Assembly: GCA_947483545.1 (NCBI GenBank)
Contig: CANKNP010000090.1
Span: 1 to 15,331 of the forward strand
DNA: 15,331 bases
Source of the DNA: Deltaproteobacteria bacterium
GTDB taxonomy: Bacteria; Myxococcota; UBA796; SXON01
Direction of reading: 5' to 3'
Part shown: piece after piece, positions 1-7,490 of the stretch
Numbering within the stretch: position 1 is the first letter of the stretch
Layout: each line of letters opens with the position of its first letter
Notes under the pieces: model-generated
Database searches by the model: none
What the model was told of the DNA's origin: nothing
What the model saw: the letters and a program-made list of their open reading frames with translations, nothing else
Program-made: the position numbers and the translations under genes

Positions 1-1
1 C

Positions 2-136
2 GCCCCCGGCGCCCCGGTTCCCCCGGCCCCCGCCCCCGGCGTGCCGCTCGCCCCTGGCACGCCCAGGGCGCCTGCGCCTGTCCAGCCGGCCGATCCCCCC
101 CCCGGCGTCCCCGTTGTTCAACCTCCACCCGGGTGA
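2..136 (+). CDS. C-terminal fragment of a Pro/Ala-rich protein (partial, 5' end outside window)
   Basis: One frame is open from the left edge of the window to a TGA at 134-136 and gives 44 residues. They are dominated by Pro, Ala, Gly and Val and end in VVQPPPG. This looks like the low-complexity, disordered C-terminal tail of a longer protein, for example an envelope or secreted protein, but no domain is visible and no function can be given. The stop lies only three bases before the TTG proposed as the start of the next gene, which fits an operon reading into that gene. The caution is that the sequence is so C-rich that a second frame is also open here, so the choice of frame rests on codon pattern and on the position of the stop. 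Confidence 0.45.
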   Translation, partial: APGAPVPPAPAPGVPLAPGTPRAPAPVQPADPPPGVPVVQPPPG

Positions 137-139
137 ACC

Positions 140-1435
140 TTGGAATGTCTGACGCCGCTCGTTCTCGCCGCGCTGCAGGGCGATCCCACTCACGCCGAGC
201 TCCTCCACCCGCCCCCGACCTTCGACGGCCACGTCCAGCGCTTCGCGGAGGGCAAGGCCATCTACGGGACCTCGCTCGCGCACCACCTGGAGTCCGAGAA
301 CTTCACCGTTCAGTGGAACGGGGAAGACGCAACTGAGGAATACGCAGCGCAGGTTCTCGCATCGCTGGAGATGGGCTGGCAGGCCCTGATCGTCGAAGGA
401 GCGTGGCCGGCACCGGTCTCCTCCGATGCGTACCTGCTCTGGGTCATCCTCGATCCGACCATCGGCGGTTCTGGCTACACCACGGTCTACACCTCGGACG
501 CCTACCCCGAGGGATACCCCGTGAGCTGGCTCTCGCCGGAGTATGGCGAGGAGAACTGGCCGGGTTTTTCCTTGAGTGTCGCCGTCCACGAGTTCTCGCA
601 CATGGTCCAATTCGCCTCGCGGGATTGGCGCAGCGGCGGCGAGGAGAGCTGGTATTGGGAGGCGTCCGCCGAGTGGATGGCCGAGCAGGGCGTGCCGGAC
701 ATCGACACGTATGCGCTCTCCACGTATTGGTACGCGACCAACACGGACGCCGCGGTTGACAGCACCGAAGATTCCCACCAGTACGGAATGCTGCTGTTAC
801 CGGCCTACCTCGCCGAGTTTGTGGGCCCGGATGTCGTTCGGGACAGTTGGAGCGAGAACGACGGTTTGGACTGGCCGGACGCGATCGGGAACGCCGCGGG
901 GATCCCGTTTGCGGACATCGTCCCGGAGATGGCGGGGGCTTACGCGGCGGGCGCGCTGTCGGAGAGCGCGCTCTTCTACACGCCGGATCCCTACGCAGCG
1001 GCGCAGGGCGAGGATGACGAGAGCGGGCTGCTGGGCACGCTCTATGTCCAGGTCTCGTTGGGGGACGAGCAGTCCTTTGAGGTGACGGGCCCTGTCACCG
1101 TTCGATACGCCCGAGACGGGGACTGGTCGGACCGCGCGAGCGAGACGTGTGTCGCCGCGCTCACACGGACCGGGGACGGCACGATCACCTGGGACAAGGT
1201 CTCAGCCGGCGAGGAGTCTGGCGGCACGGACTCGGCGGATAGTGCGGGCGAGACCGGCGAGGGCACCAAGGCCGCTTGCGGGTGCGGGGCGGGGGCAGGA
1301 GGCCCAGCGGCCGCGGGGTTCGGGGCGGGGGCAGGAGCCCCAGCGGCCGCGGGGTTCTGGATCGCCTGTCTGGCGGTCGGCGCTGCTCGGAGGCCGGAGG
1401 CTGGAGGCCGTAGGCCGGAGGGGAGGCAGCGCTGA
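140..1435 (+). CDS. secreted HExxH metallopeptidase-like protein with MYXO-CTERM-like tail
   Basis: This 431-residue protein is a probable exported zinc peptidase of the gluzincin type. The motif HEFSH is at residues 150-154, and WYWEASAEWM at 171-180 supplies a candidate third metal ligand (E174 or E178) about 20 residues later, as is usual in such families. The N-terminus (residues 4-14) is a short hydrophobic stretch that could act as a signal peptide, although it has no basic residue before it. The C-terminus has a Cys-Gly-Cys at 380-382, a Gly/Ala-rich stretch, a short hydrophobic segment (about 405-415) and Arg-Arg at 417-418. This layout resembles the MYXO-CTERM surface-sorting signal. 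The start is uncertain: an in-frame TGA at 134-136 forces initiation at or after TTG 140, and the next in-frame ATG is about 77 codons in and would remove conserved-looking sequence. The last 13 or so codons are read from a repeat element that has replaced the original 3' end. Substrate is unknown. Confidence 0.72.
   Translation: MECLTPLVLAALQGDPTHAELLHPPPTFDGHVQRFAEGKAIYGTSLAHHLESENFTVQWNGEDATEEYAAQVLASLEMGWQALIVEGAWPAPVSSDAYLLWVILDPTIGGSGYTTVYTSDAYPEGYPVSWLSPEYGEENWPGFSLSVAVHEFSHMVQFASRDWRSGGEESWYWEASAEWMAEQGVPDIDTYALSTYWYATNTDAAVDSTEDSHQYGMLLLPAYLAEFVGPDVVRDSWSENDGLDWPDAIGNAAGIPFADIVPEMAGAYAAGALSESALFYTPDPYAAAQGEDDESGLLGTLYVQVSLGDEQSFEVTGPVTVRYARDGDWSDRASETCVAALTRTGDGTITWDKVSAGEESGGTDSADSAGETGEGTKAACGCGAGAGGPAAAGFGAGAGAPAAAGFWIACLAVGAARRPEAGGRRPEGRQR
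1286..1357 (+). repeat. 36-bp tandem duplication inside the peptidase C-terminal tail
   Basis: Positions 1286-1321 and 1322-1357 are two adjacent copies of a 36-base unit differing by one base (ggaggccc against ggagcccc). The unit length is a multiple of three, so it adds 12 residues in frame (GAGAGGPAAAGF followed by GAGAGAPAAAGF) between the Cys-Gly-Cys motif and the hydrophobic segment of the sorting-like tail. Confidence 0.9.
1398..1421. repeat. left arm of a 24-bp inverted repeat
   Basis: This 24-base sequence, built from AGGCTGGAGGCCGTAGG, is the reverse complement of positions 1656-1679 at 23 of 24 positions. It lies inside the last codons of the peptidase gene and encodes part of its PEAGGRRPE tail. 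Short variants of the same unit continue on both sides (ggaggccgg before, ggggagg after). It looks like a dispersed intergenic repeat that has moved into or extended over the gene end. Confidence 0.8.
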
Positions 1436-1621
1436 CTACGCCGCCTCGCGGAGAAGCTGCACGATGCCGTGCGCGCGGAGCATGCGAAGTTGGCGACCGA
1501 CGCGAGCCGCGACACGACGGACCTCCGCGGCGTCGGCGTCGGCGGTCTTGGGGTGGAGTTGGAGGCGGAGGTCGCGGTTGCGGAAGCCGGCGGTGACCAA
1601 GGGCCCGGTTGGCTCGCGAGG
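1436..1621 (-). pseudogene. remnant of a winged-helix-like uncharacterised protein
   Basis: Read on the minus strand to the TAG at 1438-1436, this stretch gives about 61 residues with a protein-like core: TAGFRNRDLRLQL, a charged middle, then GRQLRMLRAHGIVQLL. The pattern F-R-N-R-D-L-R followed some 30 residues later by R-x-L-R-x-L-R-A-H-G-hydrophobic matches, from memory, a widespread uncharacterised family whose members often sit near mobile elements and continue after RAHG with a basic K-V-P-x-T-H-R-Y-like segment. That continuation is absent: the frame ends at a stop and then enters the inverted repeat. No start codon or upstream half is present, so I read it as a truncated fragment. Identification is by pattern only, and the winged-helix nature is inference. 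Confidence 0.5.
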
Positions 1622-1655
1622 GGGCGTAGCCTCTCGGTTCCGCTCCGACCTCCAG

Positions 1656-1679
1656 CCTACGGCCTACGGCCTCCAGCCT
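1656..1679. repeat. right arm of a 24-bp inverted repeat
   Basis: This is the partner of positions 1398-1421, reading CCTACGGCCTACGGCCTCCAGCCT, with a single mismatch. The two arms enclose about 234 bases that hold the minus-strand gene remnant. A tandem CTACGGC occurs within the arm, a sign of slippage-prone repeat sequence. Confidence 0.8.
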
Positions 1680-1815
1680 GCGCGGCCGGCCGCGGTGGTT
1701 CGCTCCGACTTTGGTTGCGGCCCCGGCCGCGCGATGGGGGGGTCACAGTCCCGCTGGATCCCCATACGCCACCCCCAGCGCGGTTCCCCTCCGGTTGGGC
1801 TAAGCTCTCGCGACC
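1680..1815. other. upstream region of the first CotH gene
   Basis: This gap between the repeat arm and the CotH start contains no open frame that looks coding. A second copy of a short GGTTC(C)GCTCCGAC motif (about 1636-1648 and 1696-1708) occurs here. A TAAGCT at 1801-1806 could be a -10 box, but it would place transcription initiation almost at the ATG and there is no good -35 partner, so no promoter is claimed. Confidence 0.4.
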
Positions 1816-3102
1816 ATGCCCTCCTACGCGCCCGCCCTCCTCTCGCTGGTCCTCTTCGCTTGCGACGGCGGCTCGATCTCGCTGGACTCGCCCGCCGAGA
1901 CCGACACCCTGGTAGACACAGACACGGACACAGGCTTGCCCCACGTCGGCGACACGACTGTGGACTCCGACTCGGGGACCGACACCGGCAAGGACCCCGA
2001 CACCAGCGCGGAGGACGCCGCCAAGTTCGCCTCCTGGTACAACCGCGACGTGGTGCAGGAGGTGCGCATCACCATCGAGCAAGCCAACATCCGCTCGCTC
2101 CAGCTCGATCCGTTCACCTACGTGGAGTGTGACGCCACGCTGATCCCCGGCGATGGCGCTTACCCCGCCCAGGAGTACCTTCAGGTCGGCATTCGGCTCA
2201 AGGGGAGCAGCAGCTACCGGGAGTGGACGGGGAACAACAAGCCGGGGTTCAAGCTCAAGCTCAACAATTACGTCGTGGACCAGAAGTTTGGGGACATCGA
2301 ACGGGTGACGTTGAACAACCAGACGGGCGACATCGCCATGGCGCGCGAGATCCTCGGCTATGCGCTGTGGAACGACGCCGGGATCCTCGCACCCCAGGCG
2401 ACCTACGTGCGGGTGTATGTCAACGAGGAATACTACGGACTCTATATCAATTTGGAAGCGGCTGACGACCATTTCATCCAGCGCCACATGGGGGAGAATG
2501 ACGGGGATCTCTGGGAGGGAAACGACTCCGCGGATTTTTCGCGCAACGGGACCGATCATTTTGAGTCGGTGTTTGGCACGGGGGATCGCACCCGGCTCGA
2601 AGAGGTGTGGTCGTTGATCCGGAGCGCGGACGATTACTACACAGACATGGATGCCTACGTGGACATGGATCAGTTCCTCGACTTCTGGGCCTACTCGATC
2701 GTGATCGGGAACCGGGACGGATACCCCTACAATCTGAACGACTTCTTCGTGTACGACAATCTTGGGGCGTCTACAGCCATGAAGTTCTCCCCTTGGGGCA
2801 TGGACGAGAGCTGGGATACCGGGATGGGCTGGAATTACGTGGGCGGACAGCTCGCCATTTATTGCTATTACGACGAGACGTGCCTCGACGAGCTCTACAA
2901 TCACATGGATCCTGCCCTGGATGCGTATGAGGCCGAGGACATGCCCACGTTGGCCGAACACTTCTTTCAGCTCTCCGAGGCGGACATGCTGATCGACCCC
3001 CGGATGGAGTGGACCCCTGGGGAGGTGCAGGCGCAGCGCACCGAGCTGATGCGACGGGTCGAGGTGTGGCCGGACCGGGTGCGGAGGCAGATGGGCATCT
3101 GA
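1816..3102 (+). CDS. CotH-kinase family lipoprotein (first copy)
   Basis: This 428-residue protein has a lipoprotein signal peptide, with hydrophobic residues 5-15 and lipobox LFAC placing the lipidated Cys at 16. An acidic Asp/Thr/Ser linker (about 24-66) follows, then a CotH-kinase domain (about 78-425). CotH proteins are atypical kinases related to secreted Fam20-like enzymes; Bacillus CotH phosphorylates spore-coat proteins. Visible hallmarks are KPGFKLKLNNY (142-152) in the nucleotide-binding lobe, YVNEEYYGLYINLEAAD (201-217), NRDGYPYNLNDFF (299-311) with candidate catalytic Asp301, and SPWGMDESW (325-333) with candidate metal-binding Asp330. The protein should be anchored in the inner or outer membrane and act outside the cytoplasm. 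The ATG at 1816 directly precedes the signal peptide. The stop codon TGA (3100-3102) shares its A with the start of the next gene, implying translational coupling. The substrate is unknown. Confidence 0.88.
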   Translation: MPSYAPALLSLVLFACDGGSISLDSPAETDTLVDTDTDTGLPHVGDTTVDSDSGTDTGKDPDTSAEDAAKFASWYNRDVVQEVRITIEQANIRSLQLDPFTYVECDATLIPGDGAYPAQEYLQVGIRLKGSSSYREWTGNNKPGFKLKLNNYVVDQKFGDIERVTLNNQTGDIAMAREILGYALWNDAGILAPQATYVRVYVNEEYYGLYINLEAADDHFIQRHMGENDGDLWEGNDSADFSRNGTDHFESVFGTGDRTRLEEVWSLIRSADDYYTDMDAYVDMDQFLDFWAYSIVIGNRDGYPYNLNDFFVYDNLGASTAMKFSPWGMDESWDTGMGWNYVGGQLAIYCYYDETCLDELYNHMDPALDAYEAEDMPTLAEHFFQLSEADMLIDPRMEWTPGEVQAQRTELMRRVEVWPDRVRRQMGI

Positions 3103-4997
3103 TGCCTGCGTCGGCGCTCGCGGCTGAGCTCGCCGCCCGGCTGCTGGCCCCCTCGACGTTTTCGGAGGCCTTCACCGACCTGTGTGATCGCGCGGATCGC
3201 GGGCTCTACGCCGAGCTTCTGTCGGGGACGACGTGGACCCCGGGCCGCGGGGAGGGCGACCACATCTACGGGCACTTCCTGCCGGGGCCGTTGTTCTCCC
3301 GCAAGGGCATGCCGCGGTCGTCGCTGAACCCGCTGCTGCTCTTTCTCCTTCAGGAGGCCGAGGGCCCGCTGGCGGCCACACTTCGCGAGGAGGCGGTGTC
3401 CCTGTTCCTGGCACACCAGGGCGCGGCCACGAACCTCGCCTCGCTTGCTTGCCTTCCCAACCTGCGCGCGCTGCGCCTTGAGGGGTGTGCGCTTGTGGGT
3501 CCGGCGCCCGCGCTGCGGCTTCAAGCGCTGGAGGTCACGGGTTGTTCGGGGCTGGAGCTCGGCTGGATGGAGGCTGCGTCGCCGAGCGAGCTCTGGACCG
3601 ACGGCGACGCCTTCCCACGCTCCGTCGAGCGGCTGCGCCTTCGTGTCCCCGACGAGCCTGGCCCAAGGTGGGTTCGGGACCTCCCCCGGCTCACCCACTT
3701 GACGGCCATCTGGTGCGGCGGCGGCCTCGTGGTGACGAACTGCCCGCAGCTGCGCGTCGTCAAGGTGGAGGGCGCGTTTCACGCCCCTCGCCTGGATCGT
3801 TGGTCGGGCGTTCCGATGCTGGAGGTGCTGGAGGTCGAGGCCGAACCCCCGGGCGCTGCGCTGGTGCACCTGCCCGAAGCACCCCGCCTCCAGTCCCTCG
3901 CCCTCGGGGGGCGCGCGATCGCACTGGCGTCGCTGCCGCCCTCCGTCACGCACCTCGACGTCTCGCTCGTGGACTGCACGCCAATCCACCGCTTGCTTCG
4001 ACCGATGGAGCTGCGGCTTCGACACCCGGGCGGCGTCGGCGGGTGGCCGAAGCCGGTCGATGGGAGCGCGCTGACGGTCCTGGATCTCTCGGACCGCGTC
4101 CTCCGAGACGCCGATCTGCACGGCGTACACGCATTCCCCGCGCTCCGGCGGCTCCACATCGCGGGGACTGCGGTTCGAAGCCTCGCGGGCCTGACGGGCC
4201 ACCCGGCGCTGCAGGTCGTGGACATCTCCCGCTGCGCGCAGCTCGAGGACATCCGAGCGCTCGGCTCGCTGCCCGCGCTCAAGGTGACCGTGATGGCGGG
4301 GGCCTGCGCGATGACCCCGTCGGATCTGCCTGCGGCCGTTCACTGGACGGCGAACCGCCAGCTTGGTCCCAACCTGGACGCCCTGGTCCAACGAGAGACC
4401 CCGCGTGTCCGAGCGAGGCGCCTGCCCGCCTCTCTGCCCCGGGAGGCCGAGCGCCTCTTCCACGATGTCTTCCCGCTGCTGACCCGTCGCGACTTCGGCG
4501 CCATCGACGTCGCAGTGGACGAGTTCGTCTCCGCCGACATTCCTGAGGTGTGGGACTACTGGCTTGACGGTCTCCTCGTGCGCACCTTGAGCCCCCGCCG
4601 GTTCTCCCAGGCGCAAGGCGACCACCCCTTCACGCTACACGCGACCTTGCGTCTCGTCGGGACGGCGCCCGAGACCTGCCGTGCCGCGGACCCCCTCCGA
4701 TCCGCCACCTCGCTGAAGCTCCAATTCAACTATGCGGCGGGTATCTCGGGTCGATTCGATCTCTCCCTGCTCGCGGGCCTGCCACAGTTGGAGAGCGTGG
4801 ACCTCTCCTGCATGGACATCGTCGTGCCCACCGGGCCGCGGCCGGACTGGCTTCCTCGGCTCACAACCCTGCACGTTCGGAGCCCGACGATGCAGCTCTC
4901 GCTGAGGAACCACTCCGAGCGGTCCAGCGCGCTTGGCAGGTTGGAGCGGGAGATCCGGGAGCTGTTGCCGCATGTGCGGGATGTGTTGGTGCGGTAG
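3102..4997 (+). CDS. leucine-rich-repeat protein
   Basis: This 631-residue protein starts at the ATG whose A is the last base of the preceding CotH stop (TGATG). An in-frame ORF extends further upstream into the CotH gene but is read from CotH sequence, so 3102 is the better start. There is no signal peptide or membrane segment, so a cytoplasmic location is likely. Residues 1-105 form a helical Ala/Leu-rich N-terminal region. Residues about 111-430 carry irregular leucine-rich repeats such as LPNLRALRLEGCAL (118-131), and PALRRLHIAGTAV and PALQVVDISRCAQL further on. A helical insert follows, and further repeats (LPQLESVDLSCMDI and others) near the C-terminus. Leucine-rich repeats are generally protein-binding scaffolds, and nothing here indicates enzymatic activity. 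The tight overlap with a secreted kinase suggests joint expression, although the two products appear to be in different compartments. Function unknown. Confidence 0.82.
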   Translation: MPASALAAELAARLLAPSTFSEAFTDLCDRADRGLYAELLSGTTWTPGRGEGDHIYGHFLPGPLFSRKGMPRSSLNPLLLFLLQEAEGPLAATLREEAVSLFLAHQGAATNLASLACLPNLRALRLEGCALVGPAPALRLQALEVTGCSGLELGWMEAASPSELWTDGDAFPRSVERLRLRVPDEPGPRWVRDLPRLTHLTAIWCGGGLVVTNCPQLRVVKVEGAFHAPRLDRWSGVPMLEVLEVEAEPPGAALVHLPEAPRLQSLALGGRAIALASLPPSVTHLDVSLVDCTPIHRLLRPMELRLRHPGGVGGWPKPVDGSALTVLDLSDRVLRDADLHGVHAFPALRRLHIAGTAVRSLAGLTGHPALQVVDISRCAQLEDIRALGSLPALKVTVMAGACAMTPSDLPAAVHWTANRQLGPNLDALVQRETPRVRARRLPASLPREAERLFHDVFPLLTRRDFGAIDVAVDEFVSADIPEVWDYWLDGLLVRTLSPRRFSQAQGDHPFTLHATLRLVGTAPETCRAADPLRSATSLKLQFNYAAGISGRFDLSLLAGLPQLESVDLSCMDIVVPTGPRPDWLPRLTTLHVRSPTMQLSLRNHSERSSALGRLEREIRELLPHVRDVLVR

Positions 4998-5262
4998 GGG
5001 CGGCTTGGGACCCCGGGGCCGCACCATCCGTCACGGCCGTGGAACGCCGCTGAAAATCGGCGGACGCCGGTGGATTCACACCCTCCGTCCTCCCGTTCCG
5101 TGGATTCACACCCTCGTCCTCGGCCTCCCCTTCTCGCGGATTCGCAACCTCCATGGCCGCCCCCGCCCCCGCCTCCGCCTCCCGCCTCCCCCTGGCTTGT
5201 CCCGCCCCCCTTGCCCCGTTAGCCGCCGCATCTTTCCCAACCCCTCCCAAGGCAGGTGTCTC
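4998..5262. other. intergenic region upstream of gap with weak hairpins and a pyrimidine-rich tract
   Basis: This 265-base stretch has no convincing gene. Just after the LRR stop there is an imperfect GC-rich hairpin (GCGGC 5000-5004 with GCCGC 5018-5022), and then CGCCG 5045-5049 with CGGCG 5058-5062 around an A-rich loop. Neither has a T-run. From about 5077 to 5220 the plus strand is strongly C/T-biased. A promoter for the glycolytic operon must lie here or upstream, but I could not identify a convincing -35/-10 pair. Confidence 0.5.
5071..5152. repeat. short direct repeats TGGATTCACACCCTC
   Basis: An identical 15-base sequence occurs at 5071-5085 and 5101-5115, exactly 30 bases apart. 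A degenerate third copy (CGGATTCGCAACCTCC) occurs at about 5137-5152. The spacers are C/T-rich. They lie 110-190 bases upstream of the gap start and could be a small intergenic repeat family or protein-binding sites. There is no direct evidence for either. Confidence 0.7.
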
Positions 5263-6294
5263 ATGGCTCTCAAGGTCGCAATCAATGGTTTTGGCCGCAT
5301 TGGCCGCTGCATCCTCCGCACCGCCATCGACCGCGGCGCGTCTGATCCCGCGCTGGCCGCCATCGACATCTGCCACATCAACGATCTGACGAGCCCGGAC
5401 CAGCTCGCGCACCTGCTGGTTCATGACTCCGTGCATGGCAACTGGCGCGTGCCGGTCAAGGTCGTGGAGAATGGCCTGGATGTGGGCGGCAAGTTCATCC
5501 GCGTGACCGCGGAGGCGAACCCCACGAAGCTCCCCTGGGCTGCGGAGGGCATCGACACTGTGCTCGAGTGCACCGGCATCTTCACCAAGCGCGAGAAGGT
5601 GCTGCTCCACATGGAGGCCGGCGCCAAGCGCGTCGTGGTCTCGGCGCCTGCGACCGACGAGGACATCACCGTTTGCCTGGGCGTCAACGATGACAAGCTC
5701 GACTTCGACAAGCAGTTCATCTTCTCGAACGCGAGCTGCACCACGAACTGCCTCGCGCCGTTCGCCAAGGTGTTGCATGAAAACTTCGGGCTTGTGCACG
5801 GGCTGATGACCACGATCCACAGCTACACGATGGACCAGAACCTGCTCGACGCACCCCACAAGAAGGGCGACCTCCGCCGAGCCCGCGCTGCCGCGCTGAA
5901 CATGGTCCCGACCTCGACGGGCGCCGCCAAGGCCGTGGGGCTCGTGCTCCCCGAGCTGAAGGGCAAGCTCTCGGGCCTCGGGATCCGCGTGCCCACGCCC
6001 AACGTGTCGCTGACCGATCTGGTGTTCACCACTGAGCGCCCGGTCACCAAGGAGTCGATCAACGCCGCGATCACGGCAGCTGCCAACGGCCCGATGAAGG
6101 GCATCCTGGCCGCCATCAACGCGCCTTTGGTCTCCTCGGATTTGAACGGCAACCCGCACTCGTCCATCGTGGATCTCGACCTGACGATGACCATGGGCTC
6201 CAACATGGGCAAGGTCATGGCCTGGTATGACAATGAGTGGGGCTTCTCGAACCGCATGGTGGACCTCGCCCTGCGCATCGCGAGCCACGTATGA
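5263..6294 (+). CDS. gap: glyceraldehyde-3-phosphate dehydrogenase, type I
   Basis: This 343-residue cytoplasmic enzyme oxidises and phosphorylates glyceraldehyde 3-phosphate to 1,3-bisphosphoglycerate with reduction of NAD. The NAD-binding fold begins with INGFGRIGR (7-15). Asp41 in HINDL occupies the position typical of NAD-preferring enzymes. The active-site motif SNASCTTNC (155-163) has catalytic Cys159, and His186 (in TTIHSYT) is the general base. PHKKGDLRRARAAALNMVPT and WYDNEWGFSNRM near the C-terminus are also classical. Length is normal. The ATG at 5263 gives a start MALKVAINGFGR that fits the family, with a purine-rich AAGGCAGG 7-14 bases upstream. Its stop overlaps the pgk start as ATGA (6291-6294), and gap-pgk-tpiA form one transcription unit. 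Confidence 0.98.
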   Translation: MALKVAINGFGRIGRCILRTAIDRGASDPALAAIDICHINDLTSPDQLAHLLVHDSVHGNWRVPVKVVENGLDVGGKFIRVTAEANPTKLPWAAEGIDTVLECTGIFTKREKVLLHMEAGAKRVVVSAPATDEDITVCLGVNDDKLDFDKQFIFSNASCTTNCLAPFAKVLHENFGLVHGLMTTIHSYTMDQNLLDAPHKKGDLRRARAAALNMVPTSTGAAKAVGLVLPELKGKLSGLGIRVPTPNVSLTDLVFTTERPVTKESINAAITAAANGPMKGILAAINAPLVSSDLNGNPHSSIVDLDLTMTMGSNMGKVMAWYDNEWGFSNRMVDLALRIASHV

Positions 6295-7490
6295 GGGCGA
6301 TCCCGACCTTGGACACGCTGGATCTGGCCTCGCGCCGGGTGTTCCTGCGCGTGGACTTCAACGTGCCGATGGAGCATGGCAGGATCACGGACGACAACCG
6401 CATCCGGGCGGCGCTCCCGACCATCAAGTACTTGCGCGACAAGGGCTGCAAGCTCGTGATCGCCTCGCACCTGGGCCGGCCGAAGGGCGTGGACCCGACG
6501 CAGAGCTTGGAGCCCGCAGCAGCGCGCCTCGCCGAGCTGTTGGAGTGTGAGGTGGTGTTGGCCCACGACATCGTGGGCGACGACGTGGAGCTGTTGGCCA
6601 AGGAGCTGATCCCTGGCGGGATCATGCTGCTCGAAAATCTGCGCTTTCACCCTGGAGAGAAGGGCAGCGACCGGGCGGTCAGCGAAGCCTTCGCACAGGC
6701 GCTCGCGCGGCTCGGCGAGGTCTACATCGACGACGCCTTCGGGGCGATGCACCGGGCGGAGACGTCCATCGCGCTCGCGGTGGACTACTTCGAATCTGCC
6801 GGTGTCGGGTTGCTGGTGCAGAAAGAGCTCGAAGCGCTTGGCAAGTGCCTGGCCGGGGCGGCGCGGCCCTACGTGGCGATCCTCGGCGGGGCGAAGGTCT
6901 CCGACAAGATCGCGGTCATCGAGTCGCTCGCCAGCAAGGTCGATCACCTGCTGATCGGCGGCGCGATGGCGTACACGTTCTTGAAGGTCAAGGGCGTCGA
7001 GGTCGGAAGGTCCCGCGTTGAAACCGACAAGTTGGACCTGGCCCGTCGGCTGCTGGACCGCTGCGCGAATCACAATGTGCAGGTACACCTGCCCATCGAT
7101 CACGTCGTGAACACCTCATTCGAGGCCGAGGGCGGCGAGCAGGTCGTGAGCCAGATCGGGAGCGAAGAGATGGGCCTCGACATCGGTCCGGCCACGCTCG
7201 CGGCGTTCAGCGCGGTCATCGCCTCGGCCCAGACGGTGTTCTGGAACGGGCCGATGGGCGTGTTCGAACGGGACGCCTACGCGGGCGGCACCAAGGGCGT
7301 GGCGGAGGCCTGCGCCGTATGCCCCGGCTACACCGTGGTCGGGGGCGGGGATTCGGCCGCTGCGGCTGCCAAGTTTGGCGTAGCGGACAAGTTCAGCCAC
7401 GTGTCTACCGGTGGCGGCGCGTCCCTGGAGCTCATCGAAGGCAAGGATCTGCCCGGCGTGGCCGCGATCCGCGCAAAGGCAAAGAAGTAG
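6291..7490 (+). CDS. pgk: phosphoglycerate kinase
   Basis: This 399-residue cytoplasmic enzyme transfers the phosphoryl group of 1,3-bisphosphoglycerate to ADP, the step after GAPDH. The substrate-binding N-domain shows FLRVDFNVP (18-26), Arg37 in DDNRIR, HLGRPKG (60-66), ENLRFHPGE (115-123) and DDAFGAMHR (147-155). The nucleotide-binding C-domain shows GGAKVSDK (199-206), WNGPMGVFE (318-326), GGGDSAAA (351-358) and STGGGASLE (372-380). Length is typical for bacteria and no key residue is missing. The start is the ATG overlapping the gap stop (ATGA). The longer upstream frame is read from gap sequence. The last base of its TAG stop is the first base of the tpiA GTG. Confidence 0.98.
   Translation: MRAIPTLDTLDLASRRVFLRVDFNVPMEHGRITDDNRIRAALPTIKYLRDKGCKLVIASHLGRPKGVDPTQSLEPAAARLAELLECEVVLAHDIVGDDVELLAKELIPGGIMLLENLRFHPGEKGSDRAVSEAFAQALARLGEVYIDDAFGAMHRAETSIALAVDYFESAGVGLLVQKELEALGKCLAGAARPYVAILGGAKVSDKIAVIESLASKVDHLLIGGAMAYTFLKVKGVEVGRSRVETDKLDLARRLLDRCANHNVQVHLPIDHVVNTSFEAEGGEQVVSQIGSEEMGLDIGPATLAAFSAVIASAQTVFWNGPMGVFERDAYAGGTKGVAEACAVCPGYTVVGGGDSAAAAAKFGVADKFSHVSTGGGASLELIEGKDLPGVAAIRAKAKK

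Noticed and set aside
133..336. GTG start at 133 overlapping the upstream stop as GTGA
   Set aside because: Its frame gives an Arg/Pro-rich sequence and ends at 336, whereas the frame from 140 contains the HExxH peptidase.
1149..2132. Plus-strand open frame of 327 codons spanning the repeat region
   Set aside because: Arg-rich shadow frame that crosses two real genes and the inverted repeats; no domain-like pattern.
1657..2961. Minus-strand open frame of 434 codons opposite the first CotH gene
   Set aside because: Val/His/Gly-rich antisense shadow of clear CotH-kinase motifs.
2967..4625. Very long minus-strand open frame opposite the LRR gene (552 codons)
   Set aside because: Composition is Arg/Gly/Gln-rich with no domain pattern, and it mirrors codon bias of a well-supported plus-strand LRR gene. 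Long antisense frames are expected at this GC content.
4861..6288. Minus-strand open frame of 475 codons opposite gap
   Set aside because: Antisense to an unmistakable GAPDH gene and low-complexity in sequence. The same applies to 5823-7103, 7523-9043, 9308-10075 and 12163-13020.
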